Shown in pieces: positions 18,251 through 21,009 of a stretch of 21,009 nt of DNA. Where the stretch lies: contig MGVW01000058.1 of the NCBI GenBank assembly GCA_001800675.1, forward strand, positions 34,082 through 55,090, given 5' to 3'. The position numbers and the translations under genes were made by a program. The DNA is from Euryarchaeota archaeon RBG_13_57_23 (GTDB lineage Archaea > Thermoplasmatota > Thermoplasmata > UBA10834). The first letter of the stretch is position 1. Each line of letters starts with the position of its first letter. The notes beneath the pieces were generated by a model. That model was not told the origin of the DNA and made no database searches. It saw only the letters and a program-made list of their open reading frames with translations.

Positions 18251-18406
18251 TCACGGCTGGGATCGGAACAACACCAGCTGTTCTCCGACCGGGCCACCGA
18301 CGTACAGGACTTTGGACGAGCGCAATTCCTCTGATATCGTCTCATTCGAAACGCCGACGACCCCGAACGGGAACTCCTGTGGACTGCATCTGTGCACAGT
18401 CTTCAT
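18251..18406 (-). CDS. Small ORF or C-terminal gene fragment ending in the YVGG...FR peptide (copy F1)
   Basis: A 51-codon frame from ATG 18406 that contains the repeated peptide QEFPFGVV, then N-E-T-I-S-x-x-L-x-S-S-x-V-x-YVGG-x-x-G-x-Q-x-V and ends in FRSQP. Two further copies (19568-19825 and 20703-20825) share this ending at the protein level, which suggests real coding ancestry. I do not recognise the family. It lies 46 nt upstream of g1 on the same strand, so it could be co-transcribed with it. It is divergent from RNA copy R2. It may be an intact small protein or the remnant tail of a longer one. Confidence 0.4.
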   Translation of the reverse strand: MKTVHRCSPQEFPFGVVGVSNETISEELRSSKVLYVGGPVGEQLVLFRSQP

Positions 18407-18429
18407 CTCCCGGAGAACAATGCAATCAT

Positions 18430-18499
18430 CGCAGGTAAGTCCGGGGGTATGTGGTTTGCCGTGTGGCGGACCAGGCCAGGAATCCACCCGGGGGCCGCA
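18430..18499 (+). ncRNA. DUF3800-associated structured RNA, type I (copy R2)
   Basis: The most diverged full-length copy. GCAGGTAAGTCC opens it, an 8-pair stem TCCGGGGG with CACCCGGG(G) encloses an 8-bp hairpin GGTTTGCC (18453-18460) / GGCGGACC (18465-18472) with loop GTGT. The hairpin sequence is unrelated to that of R1 or R3 yet pairs perfectly, which is strong evidence of selection for structure. The outer stem has one A-C mismatch (GCAG/CCGC). The hexamer 24 nt upstream is CTTCAT, a poor TATA box, so this copy may be weakly expressed or silent. It precedes R3 with the same 61-nt-sized spacer seen between R0 and R1. Confidence 0.65.
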
Positions 18500-18530
18500 G
18501 TCCTGGTTCAGGCTACTTCCGCACGAAAGG

Positions 18531-18536
18531 TTTATG
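18531..18536 (+). promoter_or_regulatory. TATA box of RNA copy R3
   Basis: TTTATG preceded by CGAAAGG, then exactly 24 nt to GCAGGTAA. The promoter and leader are nearly identical to those of copy R1. Confidence 0.75.
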
Positions 18537-18559
18537 TCGCAGAGCCTCGTTGGAAACAG

Positions 18560-18628
18560 TGCAGGTAAGTCCCGGGGGGTATAGTGCACCCGGCGGTGCA
18601 CGCTGCAAGAATCCACCCGGGGGCTGCA
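18560..18628 (+). ncRNA. DUF3800-associated structured RNA, type I (copy R3)
   Basis: A 69-nt predicted RNA with TGCAG/CTGCA ends, stem TCCCGGGGGG with CCACCCGGGG (one internal G-A mismatch), and a perfect 7-bp hairpin GTGCACC (18584-18590) / GGTGCAC (18595-18601) with loop CGGC. It points at a short minus-strand remnant of a DUF3800 C-terminus whose stop codon lies 7 nt beyond the RNA end, and is upstream of the complete plus-strand gene g2. Confidence 0.78.
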
Positions 18629-18635
18629 CACATGT

Positions 18636-18716
18636 TCACCACAACTCCCCATGCAGGATGCCCTCGCCGATGCTAGTCTCCCCTTTGGATCCGGAACCTT
18701 TACAGATAGGGCTGAT
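18636..18716 (-). pseudogene. Remnant of a type I DUF3800 C-terminus (g*)
   Basis: Minus-strand codons end in GEGILHGELW followed by TGA at 18636-18638. The I-x-H-G-x-L ending matches the tails of g1 (VIHGGLF) and of the right-edge gene (IGHGSLM), and the stop sits 7 nt from RNA R3, the standard distance for a convergent pair. Upstream of about ten codons the similarity fades and the core of the gene is absent. The match is short, so this is suggestive only. Confidence 0.4.
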
Positions 18717-18732
18717 GGAATGTCATGATAAC

Positions 18733-18742
18733 CTACCTGTAG
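18733..18742 (+). promoter_or_regulatory. Palindrome CTACCTGTAG upstream of g2
   Basis: A CTAC-NN-GTAG palindrome 37 nt before the GTG at 18780. The same palindrome occurs in inverted-centre form (CTACAGGTAG) exactly 37 nt before the GTG of g3. A TTTACAG TATA-like stretch lies about 30 nt upstream. It may be an operator or protein-binding site. Confidence 0.4.
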
Positions 18743-18758
18743 TGCGAACCGATTTCGC

Positions 18759-19430
18759 ATGCCACTCAGACTCATCTCCGTGAGCAGATGCTTTGTGTTC
18801 GTGGACGAATCGGGCGATTTGGGATTCACGAAGCACTCGTCTCGATTCGTGACGCTTGCGGCGGTGTTGACGCATTATCCCGAGCGATTGGAGCGCATCC
18901 CTCACAGAATCCGTAGGAGGCGATTGAAGAAGAGCATCAAGAGAGTGGGGGAACTCAAGTTCCATAACTCGAGCCCAGCGATAAGGAAGGCCGTACTTGA
19001 GATGCTGATGGATCTGGAGGATTCGCGGATAGCTAGCGTCACGGTAGAGAAGGCTCACGGGGTCGACTGCCAAAAGCGCCAGAGAAAATGGCTCTATCCC
19101 GACATGGCGGGACAACTCATCAGTGAAGTTCTTCGGCTCGAGCCGAATCTCAGAGAGTTGCATCTGGTCTTCGATCACAGACCTTTCGAAAGCTCCCTGG
19201 GCAGCATATTTGATGAATACATCAGGACAATGATAGGGGACGAATGCAGGAGAATGGGCAGGATTGCGCCTGACGTGTCGGTCTCCAGGCTCGACTCGCT
19301 GAACTCCAGAGGATTGCAGGTCGCGGATTTCGTGGCAGGGGCGATCAACAGGAGACATGAGTCCGGTGACCCGAGCTATTATGACATCATCCACGATGGA
19401 ATATCCGCAGAGAAGACGATGCTATTGTGA
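18759..19430 (+). CDS. DUF3800 protein, type II (gene g2)
   Basis: A 223-residue DUF3800 protein with D16-E17-S-G-D20, E65-L-K-F, V-F-D139-H-R, L-D179-S and V-A-D190-F-V-A-G-A, then the family ending D-P-S-Y-Y-D-I-I. A strongly basic patch R-I-R-R-R-R-L-K-K-S (residues 50-59) is shared with g3 but not with g1, and could contact nucleic acid. The C-terminus lacks the H-G-x-L ending of type I and instead carries A-E-K-x-x-L-L. ATG 18759 is annotated; GTG 18780 is equally plausible because it aligns with g3. RNA copy R5 runs toward it from the opposite strand, ending 15 nt from the stop codon. Confidence 0.9.
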   Translation: MPLRLISVSRCFVFVDESGDLGFTKHSSRFVTLAAVLTHYPERLERIPHRIRRRRLKKSIKRVGELKFHNSSPAIRKAVLEMLMDLEDSRIASVTVEKAHGVDCQKRQRKWLYPDMAGQLISEVLRLEPNLRELHLVFDHRPFESSLGSIFDEYIRTMIGDECRRMGRIAPDVSVSRLDSLNSRGLQVADFVAGAINRRHESGDPSYYDIIHDGISAEKTMLL

Positions 19431-19445
19431 AGAGGCTGGAGAAAA

Positions 19446-19514
19446 TGCAGCCCCTGGCCGGATTATTACTCATGCGCCTCAGGGCGCACCCTGACCAGCC
19501 AGGACTTACCTGCG
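19446..19514 (-). ncRNA. DUF3800-associated structured RNA, type II (copy R5)
   Basis: Read on the minus strand it opens GCAGGTAAGTCC, as in type I. Outer pairing GCAG/CTGC encloses a perfect 9-bp stem CCTGGCTGG / CCGGCCAGG and a 6-bp hairpin TCAGGG/CCCTGA with loop TGCG (plus 19479-19494). The 3' linker carries GTAATAAT, which is absent from type I. Relative to copy R6 one hairpin pair is G-C here and T-A there. It converges on g2, ending 15 nt from its stop. A TTTTCTCC tract follows the 3' end. Confidence 0.8.
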
Positions 19515-19537
19515 ATCTTCTCATGTGCGCCGTCAGT

Positions 19538-19543
19538 AATAAG
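19538..19543 (-). promoter_or_regulatory. TATA-like box of RNA copy R5
   Basis: Minus-strand CTTATT, within GAAACCTTATTAC, is followed by exactly 24 nt before GCAGGTAA, as in copy R6. The element is also one arm of an inverted repeat with the GTAATAAT inside the RNA. Confidence 0.65.
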
Positions 19544-19567
19544 GTTTCTCCTTGGACGTAGCTCGAA

Positions 19568-19825
19568 TCATTTCGTCCTGAATCCGACGATTTGGTCGCC
19601 TACAGACCCGCCGACATAGAACACATTCGATTCTTCGAGAGTCGCTTCCATCGTCGCGGTTTCAACAATGACAACCCCGAACGGGAACTCCTGCGCCCCC
19701 GAAGTGCTCCAATCTATATCGAGAACGAAGAAAGCCGATTCGTTCAAGGCGATTCCCTCTCTGAGGTCGTACGGCAAGCCCCTAGAACCGTTCAAATCGA
19801 ACAGCCTCGCGCCCGTCTCCCCTTA
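19568..19825 (-). pseudogene. C-terminal gene fragment ending in YVGG...FR peptide (copy F2)
   Basis: An open minus-strand frame of about 85 codons from an in-frame TAA to TGA 19568-19570, with no ATG; TTG 19795 is the only plausible start. It contains L-N-E-S-A-F-F-V-L-D-I-D-W then QEFPFGVV, N-V-F-YVGG, and ends GFRTK. The amino-acid pattern looks like genuine protein rather than a shadow frame. Its stop lies 24 nt before the R5 TATA-like box, the same distance as for F3 and R6. An AGGAGGGG ribosome-site-like stretch lies just upstream near 19845, hinting at a lost start codon. Function unknown. Confidence 0.4.
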
Positions 19826-19871
19826 GAATCCGTTGAACCCCTCCTAGGTGGAAGATATCCTCCCAACAAGC

Positions 19872-19881
19872 CTACAGGTAG
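19872..19881 (+). promoter_or_regulatory. Palindrome CTACAGGTAG upstream of g3
   Basis: A CTAC-NN-GTAG palindrome exactly 37 nt before GTG 19919, matching the site before g2. The core CAGGTA also occurs at the 5' end of every RNA copy. Confidence 0.4.
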
Positions 19882-19918
19882 AGGCAAGCCATTTGACCAT
19901 CAGTCCCGACTCTTGTCT

Positions 19919-20572
19919 GTGTACAGATGCTCCGTCTTTGTAGATGAGTCGGGCGATTTCGGATTTGGCACAGGTTCGTCGAGATACATCACTCTCTGCG
20001 CCGTGATTACTCGACAGCCCGAGTTGCTCGACCGTATCCCGAAGAGGATCCGCAGAAGAAGGCTGAAGAAGAGTCTCTTAAGGAAGCCTGAGCTCAAGTT
20101 CTACAGCACCAGCCCCGAGATCAGAAAGGCAGTGCTGACTGAAACTGCAGCGATTCAAGACCTTGCAGTCGCAAGCCTCACCGTGGACAAGGCGTGCGCT
20201 GGCCGAAGACGGATCGGGAGAGGCCATGAGTTCTACTGTCATCTCGCAGGGCAACTGGTCTGCGATGTGGTTTGGTTGGACAGGTCTGTCCGTCACTATG
20301 ACATTGTCTTCGATGCAAGACCGCTCGACCGCTCAATTGGGCATGGATTCGACAGATACTTAGAGGGCGCGATCCGTCATCGCTGCGACGAGCTAGGAGC
20401 GATTCCTCCGAGGGCGCGCATTTCTAGATTCGATTCCCAGAACTCAAGAGGACTTCAGGTCGCGGACTATGTTGCCGGAGCGATTCATAGGAAGTTCGAA
20501 TTGAGGGATTCGAGCTACTACGACATAATCGCCCACAAGGTCATGATCGAGAAACGACTCTTCTTCAGCTGA
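19919..20572 (+). CDS. DUF3800 protein, type II (gene g3)
   Basis: A 217-residue DUF3800 protein with D9-E10-S-G-D13, E58-L-K-F, V-F-D132-A-R, F-D172-S-Q-N-S-R-G-L-Q and V-A-D183-Y-V-A-G-A. It shares the basic patch R-I-R-R-R-R-L-K-K-S (43-52) and overall pattern with g2, and ends I-E-K-R-L-F-F-S. GTG 19919 is chosen because it aligns with GTG 18780 of g2 and has the palindrome at the same distance; TTG 19913 is an alternative. The open frame continues upstream to ATG 19592, but that part is the antisense of fragment F2 and has no DUF3800 character. RNA copy R6 converges on it, ending 8 nt from the stop codon. Confidence 0.9.
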   Translation: MYRCSVFVDESGDFGFGTGSSRYITLCAVITRQPELLDRIPKRIRRRRLKKSLLRKPELKFYSTSPEIRKAVLTETAAIQDLAVASLTVDKACAGRRRIGRGHEFYCHLAGQLVCDVVWLDRSVRHYDIVFDARPLDRSIGHGFDRYLEGAIRHRCDELGAIPPRARISRFDSQNSRGLQVADYVAGAIHRKFELRDSSYYDIIAHKVMIEKRLFFS

Positions 20573-20580
20573 GAGAGAAG

Positions 20581-20649
20581 CGCAGACCCTGGCCGGATTA
20601 TTACCCGTGCACCTCATGGCGCACCATGACCAGCCAGGACTTACCTGCG
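20581..20649 (-). ncRNA. DUF3800-associated structured RNA, type II (copy R6)
   Basis: On the minus strand CGCAG pairs with CTGCG (five pairs; the outer pair has changed from T-A in type I to C-G). The 9-bp stem CCTGGCTGG / CCGGCCAGG is identical to R5. The hairpin is TCATGG/CCATGA with loop TGCG (plus 20614-20629), a compensated change from TCAGGG/CCCTGA in R5. GTAATAAT is again present in the 3' linker. The RNA ends 8 nt from the stop codon of g3, and CTTCTCTC follows its 3' end. Confidence 0.8.
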
Positions 20650-20672
20650 GTTGATTCAGGCACGCCATGAGT

Positions 20673-20678
20673 AATAAG
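20673..20678 (-). promoter_or_regulatory. TATA-like box of RNA copy R6
   Basis: Minus-strand CTTATT within GAAGCCTTATTAC, followed by exactly 24 nt before GCAGGTAA, as for copy R5. Confidence 0.65.
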
Positions 20679-20702
20679 GCTTCCGCATAGAGGTAGCCCG
20701 AA

Positions 20703-20825
20703 TCATCTCGTCCTGAACCCGACGATTTGACCGCCCAACGGCCCGCCGACATAGAACACATTCGACGATTCCAGCACTTGCGAGATGGTCTCACCGGAAA
20801 CGACGACTACCCTGGACGCGGACTC
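20703..20825 (-). pseudogene. C-terminal gene fragment ending in YVGG...FR peptide (copy F3)
   Basis: About 40 sense codons between an in-frame TGA and the stop TGA 20703-20705, reading V-V-V-V-S-G-E-T-I-S, then S-S-N-V-F-YVGG-P and ending GFRTR. No start codon is visible, and the QEFPFG motif of the other two copies is lost. The stop lies 24 nt from the R6 TATA-like box, the same as F2 and R5. The upstream side is divergent from RNA copy R4, as F1 is from R2. Confidence 0.45.
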
Positions 20826-20848
20826 TCACTCTACGTCCACGCGCAACG

Positions 20849-20854
20849 TTTATG
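20849..20854 (+). promoter_or_regulatory. TATA box of RNA copy R4
   Basis: TTTATG, in GCAACGTTTATG, is followed by exactly 24 nt before GCAGGTAA. The sequence between is unrelated to that of R1 and R3, so the kept distance is informative. Confidence 0.72.
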
Positions 20855-20877
20855 CTAGAGGACGGAGTATGATCGCC

Positions 20878-20947
20878 TGCAGGTAAGGCCTGGGGGGTAT
20901 ATGAGTGCCATAAGGCGCTCGCCAAAACACTCCACCCAGGCACTGCA
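20878..20947 (+). ncRNA. DUF3800-associated structured RNA, type I (copy R4)
   Basis: A 70-nt predicted RNA with TGCAG/CTGCA ends, stem CCTGGGGGG with CCACCCAGG (one G-A mismatch), and a 7-bp hairpin GAGTGCC (20903-20909) / GGCGCTC (20914-20920) with loop ATAA. The stem differs from R3 by a compensated C-G to T-A change. It points at the partial DUF3800 gene at the right edge and ends 8 nt before its stop codon. ATTCTCC follows the 3' end. Confidence 0.78.
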
Positions 20948-20955
20948 ATTCTCCA

Positions 20956-21009
20956 TCACATCAAGCTTCCGTGCCCGATCCTGGATTCGATGAGCCTCAT
21001 GAACGAGTC
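20956..21009 (-). CDS. C-terminal end of a fourth DUF3800 gene, type I (g4, partial)
   Basis: The last 17 codons of a minus-strand gene entering from the right edge: D-S-F-M-R-L-I-E-S-R-IGHGSLM then TGA 20956-20958. It matches the tail of g1 (D-D-H-Y-L-E-L-I-R-N-N-VIHGGLFR) in spacing and in the H-G-x-L ending. Its placement 8 nt from the end of a type I RNA, head-on, is the same as for g1 and R1. The evidence is short sequence plus position; the rest of the gene is outside the window. Confidence 0.6.
   Translation of the reverse strand, partial: DSFMRLIESRIGHGSLM

Noticed and set aside
19592..19918. N-terminal extension of g3 from ATG 19592
   Set aside because: This part is antisense to fragment F2, has no DUF3800 features and would make the protein about 110 residues longer than its sisters.
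17371..20947. RNA copies as plain intrinsic terminators or a CRISPR array
   Set aside because: They have their own TATA boxes at fixed distance, nested covarying stems and no terminal T-run; spacing and orientation vary and there are no uniform spacers or cas genes.
17371..21009. Insertion sequence or classical type III toxin-antitoxin locus
   Set aside because: No recognised transposase, terminal inverted repeats or target-site duplications were seen, and the RNA is neither a tandem repeat array upstream of the toxin nor on the same strand.

Overview
The window looks archaeal. Genes are preceded by BRE/TATA-type promoters with starts about 24-28 nt downstream, several surface proteins end in a membrane helix plus a short basic tail, one carries a PEF-type C-terminal sorting signal, and a corrinoid methyltransferase pair is present. 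High G+C and large Ig-like surface proteins would fit a Thermoplasmatota-like euryarchaeon. That placement is an inference; there is no rRNA or marker gene here to confirm it.

Positions 332-2445 hold a two-gene operon: a B12-binding corrinoid protein and an MttB-family methyltransferase without an in-frame amber codon, hence a non-pyrrolysine member of unknown substrate. A convergent rubrerythrin (2582-3085, minus) and a divergent, apparently leaderless membrane-bound hydrolase-like gene (3217-3765) follow. Positions 3967-17252 are a cell-surface block. It contains a 1692-residue adhesin-like protein with a cytoplasmic sensor-like C-terminus, two paralogous membrane-anchored proteins (1366 and 724 residues) that share a CBM9-like domain and a roughly 115-residue repeat in 5 versus 2 copies, and a NosD-like beta-helix protein with a PEF-CTERM-like end.

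The last 3.7 kb (17371-21009) is the most interesting part. It is a compact array of DUF3800 genes (three complete, one entering from the right edge, one C-terminal remnant) interleaved with copies of a roughly 70-nt structured RNA. Six copies are full length and one is a 3' half. All six fold into the same two-part stem enclosing a hairpin, with compensatory base changes between copies. Five of the six have a TATA-like hexamer exactly 24 nt upstream of the conserved GCAG; the sixth has only a weak match at that position. RNA copies point head-on at the 3' end of a DUF3800 gene and stop 5-15 nt from its stop codon. Two RNA subtypes track two DUF3800 protein subtypes.

DUF3800-associated structured RNAs are a published concept (the DUF3800-I to -XI motifs from comparative intergenic-region surveys, mainly bacterial). 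Whether these copies belong to one of those motifs could not be tested here. The multi-copy archaeal arrangement, the fixed promoter spacing, the convergent geometry and the RNA/protein subtype pairing were read directly from this sequence. Recurrent small reading-frame fragments ending in a YVGG...FR peptide lie beside the RNA promoters and add a third repeated component of unknown function.
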